DNA of 64,000 nucleotides from Paracoccus seriniphilus. GTDB lineage: Bacteria > Pseudomonadota > Alphaproteobacteria > Rhodobacterales > Rhodobacteraceae. The translations under genes and the position numbers were made by a program. The notes beneath the pieces were generated by a model. It was not told where the DNA came from. It did no database searches and saw only the letters and a program-made list of their open reading frames with translations. The first letter of the stretch is position 1; every line of letters begins with the position of its first letter. Below are positions 28,658 to 36,825 of this stretch, piece after piece. The DNA lies in assembly GCF_028553745.1 (NCBI RefSeq), contig NZ_CP067129.1, positions 478,501 to 542,500 of the forward strand, in the 5' to 3' direction.

Positions 28658-29408
28658 GACTCGCGAGGATGGCTTTCTGGGGGGGCGGCTGCAGATTACC
28701 CAGCCTGCGCGGGGCTATCGCTCGGGCGCGGATGCGGTGATGCTGGCCGCAGCCTGCCCTGCGCAGGCCGGGCAAAGGGTGCTGGAACTGGGCTGCGGGG
28801 CAGGGGTGGCCAGCCTGTGCCTTGGCTGGCGCGTGCCGGGGCTGCATCTGGTCGGGCTGGAACAGCAAGAGGATTTTGCCGAACTGGCCCGCGGAAACGG
28901 CGCCAGAAACGGGATTGCCCTGCGGGTAATGACCGGGGATCTGTCACGGCCGCCTGCCGAACTGAAGGCGCTCAGCTTTGATCACGTGATCGCGAATCCG
29001 CCCTATTTCCTGTCTGGCACGCCGGCTCCCTTGGCAGGCCGCGCGGCTGCACGGCAGGAGGTGACCCCGTTGTCGGTCTGGCTGGATGCCGGATTGCGCA
29101 GGTTGCGGCCCGGCGGGATATTGACATTGATCCAGAGGGCGGATCGGCTGGATGATCTGTTGGTCGGATTGAGGGGGCGCGCCGGTGCGATTGCGGTGCT
29201 GCCCATCGCCGCGCGCGCCGGACGTCAGGCAGGCCGCGTGCTGCTGACGGCACAAAAGGGTGCCCGCAGTCCCCTGCGCTTGCTGGCACCCTTCGTCATG
29301 CATGCGGGTGCCGCCCATGAACGCGACGGAGAGGATCTGACAGAGGTTGCGCGAGCGGTCCTGCGCGACGGACAGCCAATCACGAGGCTGTTTGCGAAAG
29401 TATCGTGA
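28650..29408 (+). CDS. TrmN6-like tRNA1(Val) adenine-N6 methyltransferase family protein
   Basis: A 252-residue SAM-dependent methyltransferase. The SAM-binding motif I is VLELGCGAGVASLCL, and motif IV is the N6-adenine type NPPY in FDHVIANPPYFLSG. The N-terminal GGRLQITQPARGYRSGADAVMLAA is typical of the YfiC/TrmN6 group that modifies A37 of tRNA1(Val). The exact RNA substrate is inferred from family only. The ATG at 28650 is chosen over 28638, since it overlaps the stop of the DUF2007-like gene in the usual coupled manner. Confidence 0.85.
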   Translation: MTETREDGFLGGRLQITQPARGYRSGADAVMLAAACPAQAGQRVLELGCGAGVASLCLGWRVPGLHLVGLEQQEDFAELARGNGARNGIALRVMTGDLSRPPAELKALSFDHVIANPPYFLSGTPAPLAGRAAARQEVTPLSVWLDAGLRRLRPGGILTLIQRADRLDDLLVGLRGRAGAIAVLPIAARAGRQAGRVLLTAQKGARSPLRLLAPFVMHAGAAHERDGEDLTEVARAVLRDGQPITRLFAKVS

Positions 29409-29467
29409 CAGAATCGAAATCCTGTGGTGCAATGATGATGTTCGACACAACCCCAGAGGAGGACGCG

Positions 29468-29632
29468 ATGTCGGTTACTTCCCATGTTGAGGAGCTGCGC
29501 AGAAAGCATCAGACACTCTCTGATGCTGTTGAGAGGGCACAAAGAAGTCCAAGTACGAGTAATCTCGAAATCACTCAACTGAAACGCGAGAAGCTTCGCA
29601 TCAAGGAAGAAATATCGCGATTGTCCAACTGA
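29468..29632 (+). CDS. YdcH/DUF465-family small coiled-coil protein
   Basis: A 54-residue protein, almost wholly helical, with HVEELRRKHQTLSDAVERAQ and LEITQLKREKLRIKEEISRL. This matches the DUF465 (YdcH) family of small acidic/basic coiled-coil proteins of unknown role. The ATG at 29468 is preceded by AGAGGAGGACGCG, a strong ribosome site. A longer in-frame start at 29405 would overlap the methyltransferase gene and lacks one. The gene is less G+C-rich than its neighbours. The strong terminator at 29657-29688 follows. Confidence 0.85.
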   Translation: MSVTSHVEELRRKHQTLSDAVERAQRSPSTSNLEITQLKREKLRIKEEISRLSN

Positions 29633-29656
29633 TCCTGGTTGAACCGTGACAGGATA

Positions 29657-29688
29657 AAGAAAAAGGCCCGCGTCTGATCGCGGGCCTT
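29657..29688 (-). terminator. Intrinsic terminator between the YdcH-like gene and phaB
   Basis: A 10-bp perfect stem (AAGGCCCGCG/CGCGGGCCTT, loop TCTGAT). On the minus strand it is followed by TTTCTTTATCC, so it mainly ends phaA-phaB transcription, but its symmetry may let it act in both directions. Confidence 0.85.
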
Positions 29689-29711
29689 GATCATTTCTGC
29701 CGGTCGGAATT

Positions 29712-30437
29712 CTACGAGAAGAACTGACCGCCATTCGCGCTGATGGTCGAGCCGGTGATGAAACCTGCGTCATCGGCGGCAAGGAAAACCACCGTGCGGG
29801 CGATTTCTTCAGGCTCGCCCAGACGACCCACCGGAATTTGCGGAATGATACGCTCTTTCAGGACCTTTTCATCAATGGCGCGGACCATTTCGGTGCCGAT
29901 ATATCCCGGCGCGATGGCATTGACCGTGATGCCGGCCCGGGCACCTTCCTGCGCCAGTGCGCGGGTGAAGCCGATGTCACCGGCCTTGGCGGCCGAATAG
30001 TTTGCCTGCCCGGCCTGACCCTTTTGTCCGTTGACCGAACTGATATTGACCACCCGTCCGAACTTGCGTTCCCGCATGCCCGGCCAGACCGAATGCGTCA
30101 TGTTGAACAGGCCGGTCAGATTGGTGTCGATGACCTCTTTCCATTGTTGAGGGGTCATCTTGTGGAACATCGCGTCCCGTGTGATCCCGGCATTGTTGAC
30201 CAGAACCGCGATTGGCCCCAGATCATCCTCGACCTGTTTGATCCCTGCCGCGCAGGCGTCATAATCGGCAACCGACCATTTGAAGGTCTTGATTCCCGTT
30301 TCTTCTGTAAAGGCCTTGGCGGCGTCGTCATTGCCGGCATAGTTTGCAGCAACGGTGTAGCCAGCTTCTTTCAGTGCCTTTGAAATTGCAGCGCCGATTC
30401 CGCGCGTGCCTCCGGTGACCAGTGCGACTTTGGACAT
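29712..30437 (-). CDS. phaB: Acetoacetyl-CoA reductase
   Basis: A 241-residue short-chain dehydrogenase that reduces acetoacetyl-CoA to (R)-3-hydroxybutyryl-CoA with NADPH, the monomer for polyhydroxybutyrate. The nucleotide-binding TGGTRGIGAAI is at the N-terminus, VNNAGITRDAMFHKM follows, and the catalytic serine and YSAAK pair lie near residues 138-157. The motif VNISSVNGQKGQAGQANY is highly characteristic of PhaB. The gene follows phaA after a 91-base gap that carries a perfect palindrome. The polymerase gene phaC is not in this window. Confidence 0.95.
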   Translation of the reverse strand: MSKVALVTGGTRGIGAAISKALKEAGYTVAANYAGNDDAAKAFTEETGIKTFKWSVADYDACAAGIKQVEDDLGPIAVLVNNAGITRDAMFHKMTPQQWKEVIDTNLTGLFNMTHSVWPGMRERKFGRVVNISSVNGQKGQAGQANYSAAKAGDIGFTRALAQEGARAGITVNAIAPGYIGTEMVRAIDEKVLKERIIPQIPVGRLGEPEEIARTVVFLAADDAGFITGSTISANGGQFFS

Positions 30438-30493
30438 CGGTAAACCTCCCTCTTCTGAAACCAGGTTGAAATCTTGCTATCGAACAGAGGTAA

Positions 30494-30516
30494 GGTGCGC
30501 AACATAATTGCGCACC
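30494..30516 (-). repeat. Perfect 8-bp inverted repeat in the phaA-phaB intercistronic gap
   Basis: GGTGCGCA (30494-30501) pairs with TGCGCACC (30509-30516) around a 7-base loop. It has no T tract on the minus strand, so it is not a standard terminator. It could be an mRNA-stabilising or processing hairpin, or a TGC-rich DNA site for a regulator. Confidence 0.7.
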
Positions 30517-30528
30517 CAATTTTCGCTG

Positions 30529-31701
30529 TTACCGCTCCAGGCACATGGCGACACCCATGCCGCCGCCGATGCACAGGGTCGCCAGGCCTTTCTTGGCATC
30601 GCGACGCTGCATTTCGAACAGCAGGGTGTTCAGGATACGCGCACCCGAAGCACCAATCGGGTGGCCGATGGCAATCGCGCCGCCATTGACGTTCACGATA
30701 GAGGGATCCCAGCCCATGTCCTTGTTCACGGCGCAGGCCTGCGCCGCGAATGCCTCGTTGGCTTCGACCAGGTCCAGATCGCCGACCTTCCAGCCGGCTT
30801 TTTCCAGCGCCTTGCGGCTGGCGGGAATCGGGCCGGTGCCCATGATTGCAGGGTCCAGACCGGCGGTTGCATGCGAGGCAATCCGTGCCAGCGGGGTCAG
30901 ACCGCGACGGGCTGCTTCTTCTTCGGTCATGACCATCACGGCGGCGGCGCCGTCGTTCAGACCCGAGGCGTTGCCAGCGGTCACCGAACCGTCCTTGGTA
31001 AAGGCGGGGCGCAGCTTCTGCATCGCCTCTACGGTCGATCCGGCACGGATATATTCATCCTTGTCGACGACCGTGTCGCCCTTGCGGCCCTTGACCGTGT
31101 AGGCAACGATCTCGTCATCGAAACGGCCCTCTTTCTGCGCCGCTTCCGCCTTGTTTTGCGAGGCAGCGGCGAATTCGTCCTGCTGTTCGCGGCTGATCTG
31201 CCACTGCTCGGCAACGTTTTCGGCCGTCTGGCCCATATGGTAATTGTTGAAGGCGTCCCACAGACCGTCACGGATCATCGTGTCGATCATTTTCACGTCG
31301 CCCATCTTCTGACCGGCCCGCAGATAGGCCGCATGGGGCGACATGGACATGCTTTCCTGTCCGCCCGCCAGAACGATCTGCGCGTCACCCAGCATTACCT
31401 GCTGTGCAGCCAACGCGACGGCGCGCAGCCCAGAGCCGCAAACCTGGTTCAGCAGCCATGCAGCGGATTCCTGTGGCAGGCCAGCATTGATATGGGCCTG
31501 ACGTGCGGGGTTCTGGCCCTGGGCGGCGATCAGAACCTGACCAAGGATCGTTTCGCTGATTTCAGCGGGGTCGACGCCGGCGCGGGCGACAACTTCTTTC
31601 AGAACGGCTGCGCCCAGATCGTGGGCGGGCACGTTAGCGAAGGATCCGAGGAAACTTCCGACCGGTGTACGAGCAGCGGAAACAATTACGGCATTTGTCA
31701 T
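30529..31701 (-). CDS. phaA: Acetyl-CoA acetyltransferase (beta-ketothiolase)
   Basis: A 390-residue thiolase that condenses two acetyl-CoA to acetoacetyl-CoA, the first step of polyhydroxybutyrate synthesis. The active-site cysteine is in [15 protein letters not shown] near residue 88. The second catalytic cysteine and glycine loop are in [12 protein letters not shown] at the C-terminus, and NEAFAAQ and [14 protein letters not shown] are intact. The ATG at 31701 has AAGGAG upstream. It heads a minus-strand unit with phaB; the 233-base gap upstream contains a TTGACC that may be a -35 box but no convincing -10. Confidence 0.95.
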   Translation of the reverse strand: MTNAVIVSAARTPVGSFLGSFANVPAHDLGAAVLKEVVARAGVDPAEISETILGQVLIAAQGQNPARQAHINAGLPQESAAWLLNQVCGSGLRAVALAAQQVMLGDAQIVLAGGQESMSMSPHAAYLRAGQKMGDVKMIDTMIRDGLWDAFNNYHMGQTAENVAEQWQISREQQDEFAAASQNKAEAAQKEGRFDDEIVAYTVKGRKGDTVVDKDEYIRAGSTVEAMQKLRPAFTKDGSVTAGNASGLNDGAAAVMVMTEEEAARRGLTPLARIASHATAGLDPAIMGTGPIPASRKALEKAGWKVGDLDLVEANEAFAAQACAVNKDMGWDPSIVNVNGGAIAIGHPIGASGARILNTLLFEMQRRDAKKGLATLCIGGGMGVAMCLER

Positions 31702-31934
31702 GGAGGGGCTCCTTCCCATCTGCGCCGGATGTCCGGCGAATCGAGGTTAGGATGCGGTTTCATGTCGTAAGGTCAAGCCAAGCTTCACCGCATAAGGTGT
31801 GGAACGGACAGAATGCCGCATGAATTGACATCAGGTGGGTCCACCCGCAGACAGCGGATCGGGAGGGATTCTGGCAAGACGGGCGGCGCAGCCTTGAAAG
31901 CTGAAGGGTCCTCGGGGGGGGCGAGGCACGGGAG

Positions 31935-32762
31935 TCATCTCAGGGCAACAGAGGGCGGTGATTTCCATGGCGGCGCAATGGTTGGCGCGCCGAAGTAGAA
32001 GCCCTGAAGGCAGTCGATGCCGTTGTCGATCAGAAAGCTGGCATCCTCGGCGGTTTCCACCGATTCGGCGACGGTGAACATGTCGAAATGATGCGCAATG
32101 GACATCAGCGCGCGGGTCAGCACCTGATTGTCGGGATGTTCGGCGATCTCGCGGATGAACTGGCCGTCGATCTTGATCATGTCAAAGCAGAAATCACGCA
32201 GATACCGAAACGAGGTATAGCCTGCGCCGAAGTCATCCAGGGCAAGGGCGATACCGAAATCCTGGATTTCGCGCATGAAATTGCGCACCTGATCGGGCAT
32301 TCCCATGGCCGAGCTTTCGGTAATTTCAAGAATCAACCTTTCACCGATGCAGGGATCTTCGCAAATTCCGCGGCGCAGGGTTCTGCTCCATTCCGGATAG
32401 CCGATCGAGCGAGCCGACATGTTGATCGACAGGCGCAGCGCGCGATCCTCGGCCAGTGCCCGCAATCCCAGCGACAGGGACAGACAATCGATCTGGCGGC
32501 CAAGTTCGGTGCTTTCGGCAGCCGGCAGGAAATCCTTGAGTGGCACGATCCGCCCCGAATCGTCGATGATTCGGATCAACCCTTCGTAGAATGCGGCCTG
32601 ATGGGTGCGCTGCGCCTGGACGATGGGCTGAAAGGCCAGAACTCCGTGACCTTGCTCGACCGCGGCGCGCACGGCAGGCATGGTGATCCGGCTTTGCTGA
32701 TCGATTGCGAAATCCAGCGGTGAGCTTATGGTCGGGATGCCGTCGTTCACGTCAGGCCTCAT
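31935..32762 (-). CDS. EAL-domain cyclic-di-GMP phosphodiesterase
   Basis: A 275-residue protein that is essentially one EAL domain with no transmembrane or sensor domain. The signature reads EGL rather than EAL (Glu60). The other metal and substrate residues are present: Asn114 (NMSAR), Glu146 (EITE), Asp176-Asp177 (DDFGAGY), Lys197 (KID), Glu233 (ESVET) and Gln253 (QGFYFG). The enzyme should hydrolyse c-di-GMP to pGpG, lowering the signal that favours attachment. How it is controlled is not visible. It is divergent from tag with an 88-base gap. The ribosome site before 32762 is weak, so the start is provisional. Confidence 0.88.
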   Translation of the reverse strand: MRPDVNDGIPTISSPLDFAIDQQSRITMPAVRAAVEQGHGVLAFQPIVQAQRTHQAAFYEGLIRIIDDSGRIVPLKDFLPAAESTELGRQIDCLSLSLGLRALAEDRALRLSINMSARSIGYPEWSRTLRRGICEDPCIGERLILEITESSAMGMPDQVRNFMREIQDFGIALALDDFGAGYTSFRYLRDFCFDMIKIDGQFIREIAEHPDNQVLTRALMSIAHHFDMFTVAESVETAEDASFLIDNGIDCLQGFYFGAPTIAPPWKSPPSVALR

Positions 32763-32850
32763 CTTCGATACAGGTGTTGGTGCACTCTGGCGAAGATTGC
32801 CTAATTTCCGGTGAACGCGCAGGAAAATCTGGACATAAGGTTAACGTGAC

Positions 32851-33426
32851 ATGACTCGATGCGTTTGGTGCGGCAACGATCCGCTTTATGTGGAGTATCA
32901 CGACCGCGAATGGGGCGTGCCGGAACATGATTCGCGCGCCTTGTGGGAAAAGCTGGTGCTGGACGGCTTTCAGGCCGGCTTGAGCTGGATCACGATCCTT
33001 CGCAAGCGCGATGCCTTTCGCGCGGAATTCGAAGGTTTCGACCCCGAGAAAATCGCCGCCTGGGATGATCGCAGGATCGAGATGGCGCTGAAGAACCCGG
33101 GGATCATCCGCCATCGGGGCAAGATCGCCGCCACCGTGAAAGGTGCGCGCCATTTCATCGAGGTCGAAGAGCAGGAAGGTTTCGCGCCCTGGCTGTGGTC
33201 ATTCGTTGGCGGCGCGCCGAAGCAGAACAATTTCGCGACGGCAGCCGATGTCCCCACCGATACGGCCGAGTCGGCGGCCATGTCCAGGGCTTTGAAAAAA
33301 CGTGGTTTCAGTTTTTGCGGGCCGGTGATCACCTATGCCTTCATGCAGGCGACCGGGATGGTCAACGACCATGTCACCACCTGCCCGCGTCACGGCGAGG
33401 TCAGTCGGCTGTCAACTGGCGGATGA
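32851..33426 (+). CDS. tag: DNA-3-methyladenine glycosylase I
   Basis: Tag excises 3-methyladenine from alkylated DNA in base-excision repair. The 191-residue protein has the zinc residues Cys4 and His17 (TRCVWCG and YHDREWG) and the C-terminal pair in NDHVTTCPRHGE. It also carries the helix-hairpin-helix region with NPGIIRHRGKI and the base-pocket segment DGFQAGLSWITILRKRDAF. It is a complete family member. Its 3' end overlaps the end of the convergent TlpA-like gene by 26 bases. Confidence 0.95.
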   Translation: MTRCVWCGNDPLYVEYHDREWGVPEHDSRALWEKLVLDGFQAGLSWITILRKRDAFRAEFEGFDPEKIAAWDDRRIEMALKNPGIIRHRGKIAATVKGARHFIEVEEQEGFAPWLWSFVGGAPKQNNFATAADVPTDTAESAAMSRALKKRGFSFCGPVITYAFMQATGMVNDHVTTCPRHGEVSRLSTGG

Positions 33427-33949
33427 CCTCTTTGGCGGGCTCTCCGGCCCAATCTGCATCGCCCAGCAATCTGGCGACCTCATGGCCTTCGCGGTCGATC
33501 AGAATCGTGACCGGCAGGCCCAGCACGCCCATTTCGCGTGCAAGCTGCTGTTTCGGGTCCAGAAGAACCGGCAGATTCTGCACGCCCGTTTCATCAAAGA
33601 ACTTGGTTATCTTGTCAGGGGCATTGCGACCGGTGGCGACCGGCACGACAGCGAAATCATCGCCGCCCATCTCGGCCTGCAGTTTTTCCAGCGAGGGCAT
33701 TTCCTCGCGGCAGGGGGCGCACCATGTCGCCCAGAAGTTCAGCAAGACGACTTTTCCACGGTAATCGGCAAGGAAATGCTCGCCACCATCGGGGTCGGTG
33801 AAGCCCAGTTCGGACACGGCCGGGGCGTCCTCGGAGGGCACGAGTTTCACCAATCCCGCCGATTGGGCGGCCTGCCAATCGACCTCGCCAGCCAAGGCGG
33901 TGTTTGCACCGATAACCAGCGCCGTATAAAGCAGGGCAGAACGCAGCAT
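33401..33949 (-). CDS. TlpA/ResA-type thioredoxin-fold protein
   Basis: A 182-residue exported thiol-disulfide protein. Residues 1-20 form a signal peptide (ALLYTALVIGANTALAG). The thioredoxin motif WCAPC in LLNFWATWCAPCREEMP lies near residues 72-87, and the cis-proline segment GLPVTILIDREG is present. Relatives reduce cysteines of apocytochrome c or copper-centre proteins in the periplasm. The ATG at 33949 is preceded by GGAGGTC and gives a proper signal sequence; longer in-frame starts would not. It is divergent from argH with a 22-base gap. Confidence 0.88.
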   Translation of the reverse strand: MLRSALLYTALVIGANTALAGEVDWQAAQSAGLVKLVPSEDAPAVSELGFTDPDGGEHFLADYRGKVVLLNFWATWCAPCREEMPSLEKLQAEMGGDDFAVVPVATGRNAPDKITKFFDETGVQNLPVLLDPKQQLAREMGVLGLPVTILIDREGHEVARLLGDADWAGEPAKEVIRQLTAD

Positions 33950-33971
33950 TTGACCTCCGAAGGACCTTAGA

Positions 33972-35378
33972 ATGACTGACCGGCCCCAAACCAAGGATGC
34001 CGCCAACACGATGTGGGGCGGCCGCTTTGCCGCCGGACCCGATGCGATCATGGAGGCCATCAACGCCTCGATCGGGTTTGACCGGCGACTCTATGCCCAG
34101 GATATCCGGGGGAGCCGGGCCCACGCCGCCATGTTGGCCGCGCAAGGCATCATCAGCGATAACGATGCCAAGGCCATCGGGGAAGGCCTGCTCACGGTCT
34201 TGTCAGAGATCGAAGCCGGCGATTTCCCCTTCCGCACAGAGCTGGAAGACATTCACATGAATGTCGAAGCGCGGCTGAAAGAGATCATCGGCGAACCTGC
34301 GGGACGCCTGCATACCGGGCGGTCGCGCAACGATCAGGTGGCCACGGACTTCCGTCTGTGGGTGCGCGATCAATGTGACGCGGTGATCGACGGGCTGACC
34401 ACGCTGATTCGCGCGGCCCTGTCGCAGGCCGAAAGCGGGGCCGGCTGGGTCATGCCCGGGTTCACCCATCTGCAGACCGCGCAGCCGGTGACCTGGGGCC
34501 ATCACATGATGGCCTATGTCGAGATGTTCGGACGCGATCTGTCGCGTTTTCAGGACGCGCGCCGGCGGATGAACGAATCGCCCCTTGGAGCTGCGGCTCT
34601 GGCCGGAACCGGCTATCCCATCGACCGCGAGGCCACCGCCAGGGCACTGGATTTCGATCGCCCCATGGCCAACAGCCTCGATGCGGTCAGCGACCGTGAT
34701 TTCGCGCTGGAATTCCTGTCGGCAGCCTCGATCTGCGCGGTGCATATGTCGCGCCTTGCCGAGGAACTGGTGATCTGGTCATCTGCGCAGTTCCGCTTTG
34801 TCTCGATGTCGGACAAATGGTCCACGGGCAGCAGCATCATGCCCCAGAAGCGCAACCCCGATGCCGCCGAACTGATTCGCGCCAAGATCGGGCGGATTCT
34901 GGGGGCGACCGTGGCGCTGTTCACGGTGATGAAGGGCCTGCCGCTGGCCTATTCCAAGGACATGCAGGAAGACAAGGAACAGGTCTTCGACGCGGCGGAC
35001 AACCTGCAGCTGGCATTGGCTGCCATGGCGGGCATGCTGTCGGATCTGACGGCCAACAAGGACAAGCTCGAGGCGGCGGCATCGGCGGGCTTCTCGACCG
35101 CGACGGATCTGGCCGACTGGCTGGTGCGCGAGGCCGGGCTGCCCTTCCGCGACGCTCACCATGTGACCGGTTCTCTGGTGGCGATGGCTGAACAGCGCGG
35201 CGTCGATCTGCCCGATCTGTCGCTGGAAGACATGCAGTCGGTCAATGCCGCGATCACCGAGGATGTCTTTGGCGTTCTGGGCGTGCATAACTCGGTCGCC
35301 TCGCGCCAGAGCTATGGTGGAACGGCCCCGGATCAGGTGCGGGCGCAAATCGCGCGCTGGAAAGAGAAACTGGCATGA
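33972..35378 (+). CDS. argH: Argininosuccinate lyase
   Basis: ArgH splits argininosuccinate into arginine and fumarate, the last step of arginine synthesis. The 468-residue protein has the [17 protein letters not shown] segment, the [13 protein letters not shown] region [16 protein letters not shown], and the superfamily signature [18 protein letters not shown] with the catalytic serine loop near residue 285. Its stop overlaps the small lipoprotein start (ATGATG), and argH-lipoprotein-lysA form one unit. argJ of the same pathway lies at 50976. Confidence 0.96.
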   Translation: MTDRPQTKDAANTMWGGRFAAGPDAIMEAINASIGFDRRLYAQDIRGSRAHAAMLAAQGIISDNDAKAIGEGLLTVLSEIEAGDFPFRTELEDIHMNVEARLKEIIGEPAGRLHTGRSRNDQVATDFRLWVRDQCDAVIDGLTTLIRAALSQAESGAGWVMPGFTHLQTAQPVTWGHHMMAYVEMFGRDLSRFQDARRRMNESPLGAAALAGTGYPIDREATARALDFDRPMANSLDAVSDRDFALEFLSAASICAVHMSRLAEELVIWSSAQFRFVSMSDKWSTGSSIMPQKRNPDAAELIRAKIGRILGATVALFTVMKGLPLAYSKDMQEDKEQVFDAADNLQLALAAMAGMLSDLTANKDKLEAAASAGFSTATDLADWLVREAGLPFRDAHHVTGSLVAMAEQRGVDLPDLSLEDMQSVNAAITEDVFGVLGVHNSVASRQSYGGTAPDQVRAQIARWKEKLA

Positions 35379-35521
35379 TGCGTCTGGCATTGATTGCAGT
35401 TCTGGCGCTGGCCGCATGTGGCGTCGATGGTCCGCCGGTGCGGCCCAGCCCGAAGGCTGATCAGGAAAGCGGCATCACCATTTCAGGTGATGCCTATATT
35501 GGCGTCCGGACGGAACTCTAG
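35375..35521 (+). CDS. Small LppL/LptM-like lipoprotein
   Basis: A 48-residue predicted lipoprotein, shorter than most annotation cut-offs. [16 protein letters not shown] supplies a signal sequence with lipobox LAAC (Cys15), followed by a short polar tail with the GPPVRPSPK segment. Position between argH and lysA, and a proline-containing tail, match the small lipoprotein called LppL in Pseudomonas and the LptM (YifL) group, which assists LptD maturation in E. coli. The name rests on position and pattern; function here is inferred. It overlaps the argH stop and abuts lysA without a gap. Confidence 0.8.
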   Translation: MMRLALIAVLALAACGVDGPPVRPSPKADQESGITISGDAYIGVRTEL

Positions 35522-36787
35522 ATGGATCATTTCACCTATCGCGATGGCACGCTATGTGCCGAAGACGTGCCTTTGACGCAGATCGCGGCCGAGGTCGGCA
35601 CCCCGGTCTATGTCTATTCCGCAGCCACGCTGACGCGGCATTTCAATCTGTTCCGGCAGGCGCTGGACTGGACCGATCACCTTGTCTGCTTTGCCGTCAA
35701 GGCGAACTCGAATCTTGCCGTCCTGAAGCTGATGGCCGATCTGGGCGCGGGCATGGATGTGGTTTCGGGCGGTGAATATCTGCGCGCCAAGGCGGCCGGA
35801 GTGCCGGGAAACAGGATCGTGTTTTCCGGTGTCGGCAAGACCGCGCAGGAAATGCGTCAGGCCATCGAAGGCGGAATCCGCCAGTTCAATATCGAATCCG
35901 AACCGGAAATGCTTGTCCTTTCAAGCGTCGCGGCATCCATGGGGGCCGAGGTTCCCATCGCGATTCGGGTCAATCCCGATGTCGATGCCAAGACCCACGA
36001 AAAGATCGCCACCGGCAAATCCGACAACAAGTTCGGCATTCCCATTTCCAAGGCGCGCCAGGTCTATGCCGAGGCCGCCGCGCTGCCCGGGCTGAAGGTC
36101 GTCGGGATCGATGTGCATATCGGCAGCCAGCTGACCGATCTGGAGCCCTTTCGCCTTGCCTACACCAAGGTTGCAGAGCTGACGCGGGCGCTGCGCGCCG
36201 GTGGGCATGAGATTTCACGGCTTGATCTGGGTGGCGGGTTGGGGATTCCCTATCGTCGCGACAATACCGCGCCACCCCTGCCGATCGAATACGGACAGGT
36301 CATCCGCGAAACCGTCGGGGATCTGGGCTGCGAGATCGAGATCGAACCGGGGCGCAACATTGTCGGCAATGCCGGCATCCTGCTGGCGCAGGTGATCTAT
36401 CTGAAGGAAGGCGAGGGCCGTGATTTCCTGATCGTGGATGCGGCGATGAACGATCTGCTGCGTCCGGCGATGTACAATGCCCATCACGATATCGTGCCGG
36501 TGGCACAGGCGGAACTTGGCGCATCGCTGCGCGAGATGGATGTCGTCGGTCCGATCTGCGAATCGGGTGACACCTTTGAAAAAGGCGCACAGCTTCCGCA
36601 GTTGCAGTCCGGCGATCTGGTCGCCTTTCGTTCAGCCGGGGCCTATGGCGCGGTGATGGCGTCGGAATACAACTCGCGACCGCTGGTGCCCGAAGTGCTG
36701 GTCAGCGGCGATCACTTCGCCGTCATCCGGGCCAGACCTTCATTTGAGGAAATGCTGGCGCGCGATACCATCCCCGAATGGCTCTAA
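35522..36787 (+). CDS. lysA: Diaminopimelate decarboxylase
   Basis: LysA decarboxylates meso-diaminopimelate to lysine using PLP. The 421-residue enzyme has the PLP lysine in LVCFAVKANSNLAVL, the HIGSQ motif, the glycine-rich LGGGLGIPYRRD loop and EPGRNIVGNAG, which bind the cofactor phosphate. The dimer-partner substrate motif is GPICESGDTFEKG. It starts at the base after the lipoprotein stop. Its own stop overlaps a possible early start of the DUF4175 gene, but the chosen start of that gene lies downstream. Confidence 0.96.
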   Translation: MDHFTYRDGTLCAEDVPLTQIAAEVGTPVYVYSAATLTRHFNLFRQALDWTDHLVCFAVKANSNLAVLKLMADLGAGMDVVSGGEYLRAKAAGVPGNRIVFSGVGKTAQEMRQAIEGGIRQFNIESEPEMLVLSSVAASMGAEVPIAIRVNPDVDAKTHEKIATGKSDNKFGIPISKARQVYAEAAALPGLKVVGIDVHIGSQLTDLEPFRLAYTKVAELTRALRAGGHEISRLDLGGGLGIPYRRDNTAPPLPIEYGQVIRETVGDLGCEIEIEPGRNIVGNAGILLAQVIYLKEGEGRDFLIVDAAMNDLLRPAMYNAHHDIVPVAQAELGASLREMDVVGPICESGDTFEKGAQLPQLQSGDLVAFRSAGAYGAVMASEYNSRPLVPEVLVSGDHFAVIRARPSFEEMLARDTIPEWL

Positions 36788-36825
36788 GGCGGCGCAAAGC
36801 GATTGGCATACACGAAAAGGGGGGC

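Noticed and set aside
31813..31998. 61-codon frame opposite the end of the EAL gene
   Set aside because: No ribosome site, unusual composition and overlap with the well-supported EAL coding end.
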